Part shown: positions 9,347 to 18,244 of the stretch, one piece after another | Numbering within the stretch: the first letter of the stretch is position 1 | How the letters are laid out: each line of letters begins with the position of its first letter | Program-made: the position numbers and the translations under genes | Assembly: GCF_963974515.1 (NCBI RefSeq) | Contig: NZ_CAXBDD010000001.1 | Coordinates: forward strand, 96,227-160,226 | DNA length: 64,000 nucleotides | Direction: 5' to 3' | Origin: Sunxiuqinia sp963974515 | GTDB taxonomy: Bacteria > Bacteroidota > Bacteroidia > Bacteroidales > Prolixibacteraceae | The notes under the pieces: model-generated | The model's database searches: none | The model's input: only the letters and a program-made list of their open reading frames with translations | What the model was told of the DNA's origin: nothing

Positions 9347-10138
9347 TCATGCTTTTGATGTTCCGAAAAAACGCGTAAACTTTGGCAATAGCACTTTTGC
9401 ATTGACCAGATGATCTTGTCCGGCAATTATCTCAAAAGCCGCGGCGGGTATTGCCTTTGCTATTTCTTCACCTACAGCGCGAACACTTTCAGGGCTTTTG
9501 CTCCCAACAAGTACCAAGGTAGGTATTTTAATTTCTTTGAATCGGTTTAGTGGAGGAAAGTCTTTTGTGAGCTCGATATCATATGCCAGTGTTGGCGCAA
9601 GCGTGTGCATTTCCCTCCACCCGGGAAATAATGGCAAAAACAACACAAAGAACTTCGGCATACCGATGCCGCTTAAAAATGTCTTCATGGCACGTTTATT
9701 ATTTTTCTGCGAAAGTTGCTTCATTACCTCCGCTGCCAATGCTTGGTACTTTGCCCGATCACTTTTTGTATGGACATAGGGAGGGTCATAAACAATTACT
9801 TGATCTATTTTTTCATCCAGCCGCAAAGCTGCCTCAAGCGCCAAGACAGCACCTGATGAATGACCATACAAAAGCGCTTTACCTCCGCAAGCGTCTATTA
9901 GAACTTCCAGGTCATCAACTTCTTTGGAAATACTGTATGGTGCTGTATCCGAACTATCTCCGCGGCCACGACGATCATAGTTATAAACCGTAAAATGCTT
10001 TGATAAGACTTTGACAACTTTCAAGATCGGGGGAAAATTTCGAAAGCAACTTGCCCCTGTTATACAAATTAAAGGTGGACCTGAACCAGTTACATCGTAC
10101 GCAAGCTTAGTGCCATCTTTGGATGTTACATATTTCAT
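9347..10138 (-). CDS. Alpha/beta hydrolase
   Basis: A 263-residue alpha/beta-hydrolase fold protein. The N-terminal strands (MKYVTSKDGTKLAYDVTGSG) lead to an oxyanion region (PPLICITGA), the YDRRGRGDSSDT turn and the nucleophile elbow GHSSGA (Ser). The acid is likely in PTLVLVGSKSPE and the histidine in GQDHLV. Substrate is unknown; similar proteins are esterases or lactonases. An in-frame ATG at 10150 is possible, but ATG 10138 is preceded at ideal distance by GGAGG, a real Shine-Dalgarno sequence that is rare in Bacteroidota. Together with the repeats upstream and the broken gene next to it, this suggests a horizontally acquired gene. Confidence 0.8.
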   Translation of the reverse strand: MKYVTSKDGTKLAYDVTGSGPPLICITGASCFRNFPPILKVVKVLSKHFTVYNYDRRGRGDSSDTAPYSISKEVDDLEVLIDACGGKALLYGHSSGAVLALEAALRLDEKIDQVIVYDPPYVHTKSDRAKYQALAAEVMKQLSQKNNKRAMKTFLSGIGMPKFFVLFLPLFPGWREMHTLAPTLAYDIELTKDFPPLNRFKEIKIPTLVLVGSKSPESVRAVGEEIAKAIPAAAFEIIAGQDHLVNAKVLLPKFTRFFGTSKA

Positions 10139-10209
10139 TTTAGCCTCCATATTACTGCCGTTTGGGTTACAAGGCAAATCTCGCCAATAAATTCTTCGCT
10201 CTCGCAGTG

Positions 10210-10243
10210 TAAATGCGACAATCTTAGTGACTAAATGCGACAA
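10210..10243 (-). repeat. Direct repeat of a 12-mer with 22-bp period upstream of the hydrolase
   Basis: TAAATGCGACAA occurs at 10210-10221 and again at 10232-10243 (reads TTGTCGCATTTA on the minus strand). Two identical sites about two helical turns apart, ~70-105 nt upstream of the hydrolase start, look like an operator bound by a dimer. The binding protein is not identified and no regulator gene is adjacent. Confidence 0.55.
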
Positions 10244-10352
10244 GCCGAGTTGTTGCTCTTGCCTGAACGGTAACGAGCACTTGGAAGTTGTTATTGCGGA
10301 CTTCGAAAGGGCCGAGCGGTCCTGAGGTTGCAACATAAAACGATTCGTACCG

Positions 10353-10682
10353 AATGCTCCGATCATCGGTCGAATCTTTGTGGACAATGGCATACGCATG
10401 GCCTTTTATGGGAGTAGCTGCGAGCAGCTTTTCGAAGACAAAGCGATTTTCAGTTTCGCAAAGACCGATAACTCCGGGCCATTCAAAATCAGCGCTGCTT
10501 AAAATGACCTTGCTCAGTTGCTTCAACTTCTTGTAAAACCGGTAGTCGTTCCATCGCCCGTCGCCACCGGGTAAAAAATCATCATTAAGGATTGTTGGAT
10601 CATCTTATGTGTCGAACAGGTTTTCGACATTAAAAAAGTACCAGCAGTTGATCGTGCGCTTTCGGCTGCCAGAACAGATTGC
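10353..10682 (-). pseudogene. Remnant of an endonuclease/exonuclease/phosphatase family protein
   Basis: Minus-strand translation gives FNVENLFDT, an in-frame stop (TAA at 10605-10607), then DDPTILNDDFLPGGDGRWND, YRFYKKLKQLSKVIL, WPGVIGLCETENRFV and AIVHKDSTDDRSI. These are the N-terminal blocks of the EEP (DNase I-like) family, including the E of GLCExEN that normally binds metal. Homology stops at DDRSI (~10353); the catalytic D/H half of the family is absent and the reading continues as unrelated sequence to 10224. The gene is therefore both interrupted by a stop and truncated, apparently where the hydrolase segment begins. Confidence 0.78.
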
Positions 10683-10736
10683 TTTGTATGAAAACCAGGA
10701 TTAAAAAGACGGTGCCCAATTTCGTAGGGAGGCCAT

Positions 10737-12206
10737 CTACTTCAAAGCCTTTTCAATGCGCTCATAGGCACCCAAGTCAGGCCCGGAATCGCCAATGCGG
10801 CTCTGATTCAGCAAGTCGAATGGAAATTGCTGGCCAATCATCTTCAGGCCGGCATCTTTAGCAGGACTTAAGGTATCCAGTTCGAAATTCATCTTCTCAA
10901 ACGGATCTTTAAATTGGGGATCTGCACTACGAATAATTCCCGTATAATAATCGGGATCTGAAATATCGAAGGTATCCGACAGTTGCATCAAACAGTGGTT
11001 GAAGCTGTAATTAAAAACGGCTTCCTCGGAAATGCCCAGCTCCAGTTCATTCTTAGTCCTGATATTTCCGGTGATGATGCTGTTTGAGAAATTGGCATTC
11101 TCCATATCCCCCACATAACTCACACTTCCGCCCGATGCCTGATCGATTATAAGCAGGTTGGAGAGCACCAGCGAAGCCGTCGACCTGGAGCTGCTTGAAA
11201 AACCGCCCCAATAGTTGGCGATGGTGGTGTGATAAAAATCATAGTCGCCCCCAACCAACAGCGCAGCGGCATAAAACCCGCAGTTGGCGATCAAGCAGTT
11301 ATAAGCCTTAATTTTTGATTTCAAAGAGAAAATCCCGGCATAGGCATGGTTATAAATCTTGGTGTTGGATAGTTCAACCGTGGCGTGACCTTCATCTTCG
11401 ATGTTGCCAACCTGCAAACCGATGTTGGCATTTTTAATTTCAGCGTAGTTGAAAATATTGTTGTGGCTACCCGAGAACAGCAACAAGCCATTCCACTGGT
11501 CCGGCACATCTTCGTAAACATCTTCGAGCCGGTCGCCCTGAAAAACAATTGGCTGCCCAAATTCGCCCATGGCTTTAATCCGGCCCCGAACATACATGCC
11601 GGCCTTACTGTGAAAGTAAATCCGGGCTCCGGGTTCAATTGTCAGCACTTCGCCACTGTCAACATAGGCATAATTGTACACCAGGTAAGGTTTGTCAGCC
11701 GTCCAAGTCGTTGTCTTCAGGCGCGCTTCCTTTATCAGGTGAAAATCTTGTCCCCAGGCCACCAAATCGACATCCTGAAACGAAGCGTTGGTCGAAAATT
11801 CAATGGAGTCCTGAACCACCATCGCCATATTATTCCCGGTAGGATCTACGGTAACCTCAACAAAAATGTAGATACTGTCCTTGGGAGGAATTTCCAGATC
11901 AAAAACTTCATTTGCAGCGATTCCATTAACGTTTAGCCTGAAATTTGACGCATCGCCTTTAGCCAGACGAACAGACGAGATGAGGACTTTTTGCTCGTAA
12001 GGGTTGTAAACTTTCAAATGTTGGGTGGTTGAACCAAAGGCAGTAAATATCGTGTCAAACATCACCGTATCAGCTGAAAAACTGAGCTGCACTTCGTTGG
12101 AAGAAACATACTTCTCATCTTCGCATGAAATAACCATCACAATGAGGAGAAGAGCAATAATTATGTGCACTATTTTTTTCACAAGCGGTTTTAGGTTTAA
12201 CGCCAC
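10737..12206 (-). CDS. Right-handed beta-helix lipoprotein
   Basis: A 489-residue predicted lipoprotein: charged start, hydrophobic stretch IVHIIIALLLIVMVISC with the lipobox cysteine near residue 28. Residues ~45-165 look like an immunoglobulin-like domain (STTQHLKVYNPYEQKVLISS, PPKDSIYIFVEV). Residues ~190-430 are parallel beta-helix-like repeats with the recurrent pattern YVRGRIKAMG, WNGLLLFSGSHNNIFNYAEI and KIYNHAYAGIFSLKSKIKAY. The C-terminal SRIGDSGPDLGAYE motif is common at the end of such secreted beta-helix proteins. Function is unknown; surface or periplasmic polysaccharide binding is possible. The family is widespread in Bacteroidota. Confidence 0.8.
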   Translation of the reverse strand: MALNLKPLVKKIVHIIIALLLIVMVISCEDEKYVSSNEVQLSFSADTVMFDTIFTAFGSTTQHLKVYNPYEQKVLISSVRLAKGDASNFRLNVNGIAANEVFDLEIPPKDSIYIFVEVTVDPTGNNMAMVVQDSIEFSTNASFQDVDLVAWGQDFHLIKEARLKTTTWTADKPYLVYNYAYVDSGEVLTIEPGARIYFHSKAGMYVRGRIKAMGEFGQPIVFQGDRLEDVYEDVPDQWNGLLLFSGSHNNIFNYAEIKNANIGLQVGNIEDEGHATVELSNTKIYNHAYAGIFSLKSKIKAYNCLIANCGFYAAALLVGGDYDFYHTTIANYWGGFSSSSRSTASLVLSNLLIIDQASGGSVSYVGDMENANFSNSIITGNIRTKNELELGISEEAVFNYSFNHCLMQLSDTFDISDPDYYTGIIRSADPQFKDPFEKMNFELDTLSPAKDAGLKMIGQQFPFDLLNQSRIGDSGPDLGAYERIEKALK

Positions 12207-12279
12207 AAAGCTTCGATATCGTATTTCAAAAGTACAAAATGATTTTTACAAATTTTAACAATTTTAACGATCCGATGGC

Positions 12280-13722
12280 TCAATTCTTTCCAGAAATCAA
12301 AAAAAGACCAATAAGCATTGCTAAACCATTCAATATCAACAACTCAAAGCCAAATTCGTAACCGTTAAATAATTGTTTCGAAAATACGGAGATTATAAAT
12401 GTGAGCAAGGGCGCTCCCAAAGCGATGAATGGCACCAGCCGATCGCGCACTTTTCTTCGGAATAAAATCGCAAAAACAAAGAGCCCCAAGATGGGTCCGT
12501 AGGTATAGCCTGCCGCCTTAAACAGCGCAATCACAACATTCTCGTCATTAATAATATGAAAGACAATAATAACACCAGCCAGCAGCGCCGCAAAACCCAA
12601 ATGAATCCATTTCCGGTATTTCATTTTCATTGTATTCTTAAGCTCATCCAAACGAAGAAAATCGATGGAAAACGCTGTGGTCATAGAAGTGAGCGCTGAA
12701 TCGGCACTGGAAAACGAGGCCGCAGTAATACCCAGCAAAAAAGCAATGGCGACCGCTCCTCCTAAATGATTCAGGGCCAACAGCGGATACAAATCATCTC
12801 CGGCATCGGCTACTTCAATCCCGGCATGTTGCGCGTACTGGTGCAACATGCCTCCCAAACTCATAAAAAGGATCACCACAAATACAAAAAGAACACTAAA
12901 CACCAGCATGTTCTTTTGGGCTTCCCCTTTCGACTTGCAGGTCAGGTTCTTTTGCATCAGGTCCTGATCCATTCCATTGATCGCCACGGTCATGAAAATA
13001 CCCGCAATAAATTGTTTCCAAAAGAAATTCGGAGAACGCCAGTCCCAGAAAAAAACCTGCGACAAATCGCTGTTGTAAACCCGCTGAAAAACCCCAAAAG
13101 AATCACTGGTTACAAACACTTTGCTGATGGTGTAAACAGTTAGCAGCACCGCCATGACCAAAAAAGTCGTTTGCAGCGTGTCCGTCCAAACAATCGTTTT
13201 AATGCCTGCCCGATACGTGTAAATCCAAATCAGAAAAACGGTGATACACACATTGGCCCAAAAGGGAATACCAAAGGCACTGAAAAACGCATACTGCAAA
13301 ACAACGGCCACCAAATACAAACGAAAGGCTGCTCCAATCAGTTTCGAAATCAGGAAAAAGAACGAAGCCGTTCGATGACTAAATGTCCCCATTCGCTCCT
13401 CTAAAAAAGAATAAATGGAAATCAGCTTCAACCGGTAGTAAAAAGGCAACAACAGAAAAGCAACCAGCCAGTAGCCCACCAAATTGCCAAAAACAAACTG
13501 CAAATACGAAAAGGCTGAGTTCCCAACTTCGGCCGGAACCGAAATAAACGTGACTCCCGATAAAGTAGCGCCCAGCATGCCATAAGCCACCAAATACCAG
13601 GGTGACGACCGGTTGGCATTAAAAAAGGTGAAGCTGTCGGAATTTCGAGAAGTCAGCCAGGAGACCAACATTAACAAAGCGAAATAACCAACAACAATTC
13701 CCAGTGCGAGGAATGAATTCAT
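12280..13722 (-). CDS. Sodium:solute symporter (SSS family), candidate MurNAc/cell-wall sugar importer
   Basis: A 480-residue inner-membrane protein with about 12-13 hydrophobic segments. It has the SSS hallmarks of an N-terminal LALGIVVGYFALLMLVSW helix, the YGMLGATLSGVTFISVPAE region and the sodium-site helix AASFSSADSALTSMTTAFS. It starts 5 bp after the namZ stop, so the two are one operon. In Tannerella forsythia a transporter of this kind (MurT) takes up MurNAc, and NamZ releases MurNAc, so MurNAc or a muropeptide is the best guess for substrate. That assignment is by context only; the family also carries sugars, sialic acid and amino acids. Confidence 0.85.
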   Translation of the reverse strand: MNSFLALGIVVGYFALLMLVSWLTSRNSDSFTFFNANRSSPWYLVAYGMLGATLSGVTFISVPAEVGNSAFSYLQFVFGNLVGYWLVAFLLLPFYYRLKLISIYSFLEERMGTFSHRTASFFFLISKLIGAAFRLYLVAVVLQYAFFSAFGIPFWANVCITVFLIWIYTYRAGIKTIVWTDTLQTTFLVMAVLLTVYTISKVFVTSDSFGVFQRVYNSDLSQVFFWDWRSPNFFWKQFIAGIFMTVAINGMDQDLMQKNLTCKSKGEAQKNMLVFSVLFVFVVILFMSLGGMLHQYAQHAGIEVADAGDDLYPLLALNHLGGAVAIAFLLGITAASFSSADSALTSMTTAFSIDFLRLDELKNTMKMKYRKWIHLGFAALLAGVIIVFHIINDENVVIALFKAAGYTYGPILGLFVFAILFRRKVRDRLVPFIALGAPLLTFIISVFSKQLFNGYEFGFELLILNGLAMLIGLFLISGKN

Positions 13723-13727
13723 ACCAA

Positions 13728-14882
13728 TTAGTTAAAGTCAGGGTATAACAAATATTTTTTTCGGATGGATTGGTAAGCATTGAGCTCTTTCTGCCAACTG
13801 GCCTCAATCTCTTCGAGGCTTTTCCCGGCTCGAACATCCTGAAGCAGCGCATCTGTTCCGGCCAGCAAATTAAACCAGCGTTCCCGGGTCAGAAAATCTG
13901 CTTCATGCTCGAACTGCTTGTAAAAATCAAGAAAATACGACAAGGTAAATGGCTCATCACAGCACGGTGTCCGAAGGTCAACACCATAGCAAACCTGCCC
14001 AAGTTGCTCCGGATTTTTAGCCATTCCCTCAATGCTTTCCGGCGTAAACTGAAAATCGCCAAATCGTGGATCCGGATAACCGATCACTTGAAAAGGGAAA
14101 TGAGTTCCTCTTCCAATGCTGGCGCTGGTGGCTTCAAAAAAACAAAGCGACGGATAAAGCCGGATTGCGCGGTCGTTGGGCAAATTGGGCGAGGGTTTTA
14201 CCGGCAACGAATAGACCATTTTGTGCGTGTAATTTCCTACCGGAATCACGTTGAGCTCACATTGGATTTGATCCTTCAACCAAGCTTCGCCATTGATCAT
14301 TTGTGCCAACTCGCCCACGGTGCAGCCATGCACGACAGGAATAGGATGCATTCCGACAAAAGACTGAAATTTTGGGTCCAACACCGGACCAGCCACATAG
14401 TCACCGTTTGGATTCGGGCGATCAAAAATCAGCAAAGGTTTGCGGTGTTCAGCGCAGGCTTCCATCACGTAATGCATGGTGCTGATGTAGGTGTAAAACC
14501 GAACACCAACATCCTGGATATCGAAGATCAAAACATCCAGGTCAGCCAAATCATCCGCCTGGGGTTTCTTATTATCTCCGTAGAGTGAAACCACGCGAAT
14601 TCCGGTTTTCGGATCCCGCTCATCAGCGACTTGTTCGCCCGCATCAGCATCGCCACGAAATCCGTGTTCCGGACTAAACACGCGCTCCACAGCAAGCTCA
14701 TGCTCTAACAAAAAGTCGAGTAAATGATCGTCACCAACCCTGGAGGTATGGTTGACCACCAAGCCTATTTTCTTTCCTTGCAACAAGGGCAAATACAAAT
14801 CCGTGCGTTCAGCTCCGGGCTGAATTTCCTGTGCCGAAACCGGACCTGCAAGCAGTAAAAAAAAGATCAATACAATACGCAT
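13728..14882 (-). CDS. namZ: Exo-beta-N-acetylmuramidase NamZ (DUF1343)
   Basis: A 384-residue exported protein with signal peptide MRIVLIFFLLLAGPVSAQ. It carries the DUF1343 blocks GLVVNHTSRVGDDHLLDFL, VFSPEHGFRGDADAGE, VLIFDIQDVGVRFYTYISTM, RPNPNGDYVAGPVLDP and GIGRGTHFPF-type sequence (here SIGRGTHFPFQVIGYP). Characterised members remove the terminal non-reducing MurNAc from peptidoglycan chains. It is the first gene of an operon with the symporter, and divergent from the GH3/serine-hydrolase gene, which would remove the GlcNAc exposed by NamZ. A near-consensus TACCTTCG element lies on the minus strand at 14907-14914. Confidence 0.9.
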   Translation of the reverse strand: MRIVLIFFLLLAGPVSAQEIQPGAERTDLYLPLLQGKKIGLVVNHTSRVGDDHLLDFLLEHELAVERVFSPEHGFRGDADAGEQVADERDPKTGIRVVSLYGDNKKPQADDLADLDVLIFDIQDVGVRFYTYISTMHYVMEACAEHRKPLLIFDRPNPNGDYVAGPVLDPKFQSFVGMHPIPVVHGCTVGELAQMINGEAWLKDQIQCELNVIPVGNYTHKMVYSLPVKPSPNLPNDRAIRLYPSLCFFEATSASIGRGTHFPFQVIGYPDPRFGDFQFTPESIEGMAKNPEQLGQVCYGVDLRTPCCDEPFTLSYFLDFYKQFEHEADFLTRERWFNLLAGTDALLQDVRAGKSLEEIEASWQKELNAYQSIRKKYLLYPDFN

Positions 14883-14994
14883 AAAAAATGGTCGTTCTAT
14901 TCATCACGAAGGTAAGAAAACATCGGTTAAAGCATCACCTAAGTTTTAGCTTTAATCAATCTTTGCTAATTTTACCCGTTGAAAAAATGGAACT

Positions 14995-17940
14995 ATGTAC
15001 ATCCTGAACCGACTACTGTTTTCGGTGGTTTTGTGCCTTTTCGTGCTGCAAGGCAAAACGCAAGACCAACCGGAATTTTTAAACTATCTGAATGACCCGT
15101 GGGTGGACTCCACGCTGATGCAAATGACGCTGGACCAAAAAATCGGACAGCTGTTTATTGCCCAGGTTTACTCAAAAGAAAAACTACCCGAGAACCACGC
15201 GATTTTTGAAAAAATTTCGCGCTACCACATTGGCGGCTTAATCTTTATGCAAGGAACACCCGCCAACCAACTCGCCATCACCAACCAGCTTCAGAAACTA
15301 AGCTCGATTCCTTTGCTCGTTACCATGGATGCGGAATGGGGGCCAGGATTTCGGCTGACAGGAGCACCAAAGTACCCCGTACAAATGGCGCTGGGAGCCA
15401 TTCAAAAAGACAGCTTGATTTACCAGATGGGCTACGAAGTGGGAACCCAACTAAAACGCATTGGCGTTCATGTCAATTACGCGCCGGTAGCCGATGTGAA
15501 CAGCAACCCGGGCAACCCGGTCATTAATTACCGTTCGTTTGGAGAAGAACCAGAAAAGGTAGCCCATAAAAGCTGGATGTACGCGCAGGGAATGCAAGAT
15601 GCCGGCGTACTGGCGGTAGCCAAACATTTTCCCGGCCATGGCGACACTGAAACGGATTCACACCTGGGTCTACCGGTTATCAGGCACGATTTTGGTCGAT
15701 TGGAACATGTCGAGATGTATCCTTTTAAGCATTTGATCGGCCAAGGAATTGGTGGTGTGATGACCGCCCATTTGCATGTTGAAGCTTATGATCCTGACTC
15801 AGGCATTCCTGCCTCGCTTTCACCCAACATGATTCAAAATAAACTCATTGACGATTTGGGCTTTAAAGGACTGGTTATATCTGATGCCATGAACATGCAT
15901 GGTGTCAGCAAGCAATTTTCGGATGGCGAAGCGACAGTGAGGGCCTTGCAAGCTGGAAACGACATGCTGGAAATTGTACCCAACCTTCCCGTCAGAATTG
16001 CTGCCGTTAAAGCCGCCTTGAAAAACGGCCAGATAACGGAAGACCTGCTGGAGAAAAAATGCCGGAAAATTCTGGCGCTGAAAAAGTGGCTTCATCTGGA
16101 TTGTTACATCCCTGCTCTACCCGGGGGTCTGGAGGCTGATTATCAAAAACCCGAATATGAACTGACCAAACGCTTGCTGCACGAGCAATCGCTAACCCTC
16201 TTGAAAAACGAAGGAAAACTTCTTCCTTTGCAACGATTGGATACTTTAAAAATTGCTGCCCTCTCCATCGGCGCGGAACAGGAAACCGCTTTTCAGCGCA
16301 TGCTGGCCAACTACACAAATGTTGACTTTTACAAACTGCCAAAAAACGCCACCAAAGAAGCCATTCAAAAGCTGATGCTTGATCTGAACGCTTACAACCT
16401 GCTAATTAGCGGAATCCACGACATGCGACTGAACGTATCAGGGAACTACGGCTTGACACCTGTTATCAACGATGTTATTAAAGCACTGGCAAGCAAACCC
16501 CAAATTGTCGTTTTGTTTGGCAATCCCTATGCACTCAATTACTTGCGAAATGCTGAAAAAGCTTCCGGACTTCTGGTTACGTATCAAGAAAACCAAGTCA
16601 CACAGGAGCTCGCGGCTCAGGCTATCTTTGGCGCTATTCCTGTTGATGGCCGACTCCCGGTGAATGTCAACGATACCTTCTTCTTAAATCAGGGTATCAC
16701 GCTTCCCAAAAATGGCCGGCTAAAATATTCCATCCCGGAAGAAGTTGGTATTTCTTCGTTTAGATTAAACTCGAAAATAGACAGCATTGCTGAACTGGGA
16801 TTAAAAGAGCGGGCTTATCCGGGTTGCCAGGTTCTAGTCGCCAAAGACGGAAAAGTCATTTTTCATAAAAGTTACGGGCATTTCACCTACGACAACAAAA
16901 GACCTGTACAAAAATCGGACATTTACGACTGGGCCTCCTTAACAAAAATTACAGGCCCACTCCCGGCCTTAATCAAACTTCATGGTGAAAAAAAAATTAA
17001 CCTCGATCTTCCTTTTTCCTTTTACTGGCCCGACTTTCGCAACACTGACAAGGAAAAAATAACCGTTCGTGAAATTCTGGCTCATCAGGCCGGACTGCCT
17101 TCCTGGATCCCATTTTACCAGGAAGCACTCCGAAAGAACGGGCAATTAAAATCATCTGTTTTCAGCGACCACCCCACCGCTGGCTTTAACTTGCGTGTCG
17201 CCTCTTCGCTTTACATGAACGAACACTACATCGATCATATTTATTCTGAAATTCGCGATTCCAAATTATTACCACACCGAAAATATACCTATTCCGACTT
17301 AGGGTTCCACATCTTTCCCCGAATTATTGAGGATCTCACGGGCAGCAACTACGAAGACTATTTGCTTACGCAGTTCTATACTCCGCTGGGAGCCAGAACG
17401 GTTTTCTACAATGCTTACAAACATTTTTCACGCGATATGATCGTACCTACCGAACAGGATAATATCTTCAGAAAAGAATTGCTTCAAGGATTCGTGCACG
17501 ATGAAGGAGCCTCCATGCTGGGGGGTGTTTCGGGCAACGCCGGATTATTCGGAACAGCCAACGACCTGGCAAAAATTATGCAGATGTATTTGCAAAACGG
17601 GTATTACGGAGGCCAGCAGTTTTTGGATTCGGCCAGTGTATGTGAGTTCACCCGCATCCAATATCCAGAGAACGAAAATCGGCGTGGACTGGGTTTCGAC
17701 AAACCCTTTATCGATAACCACGAAAATAAACTCAAAGACGCTTATCCTGCCGTAGACGCTAGCCCTGAAAGTTTTGGACACAGTGGATACACAGGAACAT
17801 TTACCTGGGCTGACCCAAAAAACAACCTCTTGTTTATTTTCTTTTCAAACCGGGTCTACCCCACCCGCGAAAACTCCAAACTCTTCAAATTGAATATCCG
17901 ACCGGAAATGCATCAGGCAATTTACGACAGTCTGAAATAA
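14995..17940 (+). CDS. Secreted GH3 beta-N-acetylglucosaminidase (NagZ-like) fused to a serine hydrolase
   Basis: A 981-residue exported protein (signal peptide to ~KTQ). Residues ~30-370 are a GH3 domain with the NagZ-type loop KHFPGHGDTETDSH; Asp221/His223 would be the acid/base dyad, and Asp297 in VISDAMNMHG the nucleophile. Residues ~375-570 form the GH3 C-terminal alpha/beta domain. Residues ~580-981 are a beta-lactamase/PBP4*-type serine hydrolase, with SLTK (Ser648, Lys651), YSDLG (Tyr766) and a C-terminal HSGYTGT in place of KTG. It should remove terminal GlcNAc from peptidoglycan and possibly cleave the stem peptide or another amide/ester. The fusion occurs in many Bacteroidota. It is divergent from the namZ-symporter operon. 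Confidence 0.92.
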   Translation: MYILNRLLFSVVLCLFVLQGKTQDQPEFLNYLNDPWVDSTLMQMTLDQKIGQLFIAQVYSKEKLPENHAIFEKISRYHIGGLIFMQGTPANQLAITNQLQKLSSIPLLVTMDAEWGPGFRLTGAPKYPVQMALGAIQKDSLIYQMGYEVGTQLKRIGVHVNYAPVADVNSNPGNPVINYRSFGEEPEKVAHKSWMYAQGMQDAGVLAVAKHFPGHGDTETDSHLGLPVIRHDFGRLEHVEMYPFKHLIGQGIGGVMTAHLHVEAYDPDSGIPASLSPNMIQNKLIDDLGFKGLVISDAMNMHGVSKQFSDGEATVRALQAGNDMLEIVPNLPVRIAAVKAALKNGQITEDLLEKKCRKILALKKWLHLDCYIPALPGGLEADYQKPEYELTKRLLHEQSLTLLKNEGKLLPLQRLDTLKIAALSIGAEQETAFQRMLANYTNVDFYKLPKNATKEAIQKLMLDLNAYNLLISGIHDMRLNVSGNYGLTPVINDVIKALASKPQIVVLFGNPYALNYLRNAEKASGLLVTYQENQVTQELAAQAIFGAIPVDGRLPVNVNDTFFLNQGITLPKNGRLKYSIPEEVGISSFRLNSKIDSIAELGLKERAYPGCQVLVAKDGKVIFHKSYGHFTYDNKRPVQKSDIYDWASLTKITGPLPALIKLHGEKKINLDLPFSFYWPDFRNTDKEKITVREILAHQAGLPSWIPFYQEALRKNGQLKSSVFSDHPTAGFNLRVASSLYMNEHYIDHIYSEIRDSKLLPHRKYTYSDLGFHIFPRIIEDLTGSNYEDYLLTQFYTPLGARTVFYNAYKHFSRDMIVPTEQDNIFRKELLQGFVHDEGASMLGGVSGNAGLFGTANDLAKIMQMYLQNGYYGGQQFLDSASVCEFTRIQYPENENRRGLGFDKPFIDNHENKLKDAYPAVDASPESFGHSGYTGTFTWADPKNNLLFIFFSNRVYPTRENSKLFKLNIRPEMHQAIYDSLK

Positions 17941-18244
17941 GCGGTCGCTGAAAAGTGCGGAACTCAATCACCTAAAATCACTGCCTTAACATTCATCAAA
18001 TTGCTAAAAATTGTTAAAATGTTTTTTAACATCAAGGCAGGCAATTACCACATCCAGCTGCTCAAAAACCGCTTCAGCCAATGCATCTCATTCAGTTGAA
18101 ACATTTCTTCAAACTGAAAATTCAGAAAATTGAGCGAGTCAATAATGTGACCTAATTCATATCCTTATATTATTAGATTATTAATTTTAACTTTAAGGGG
18201 TGTTTTAAAAGAATCTAGTTAATAACCCATAAAATTTTACTGCC
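17941..18244. other. Non-coding gap
   Basis: AT-rich, no supported gene. A short imperfect palindrome around TGTTAAAATGTTTTTTAACA (18013-18032) could be a weak terminator for the GH3 gene. A TAACTTTA sequence near 18188-18195 resembles a degenerate -7 element for the downstream small gene. Confidence 0.4.

Noticed and set aside
13770..14588. A 272-codon open frame on the plus strand opposite namZ
   Set aside because: It lies within namZ on the other strand, contains no recognisable domain and no promoter; namZ is strongly supported.
12280..17940. Polysaccharide-utilisation locus
   Set aside because: There is no SusC/SusD pair here, and the enzymes match peptidoglycan rather than plant or algal glycans.
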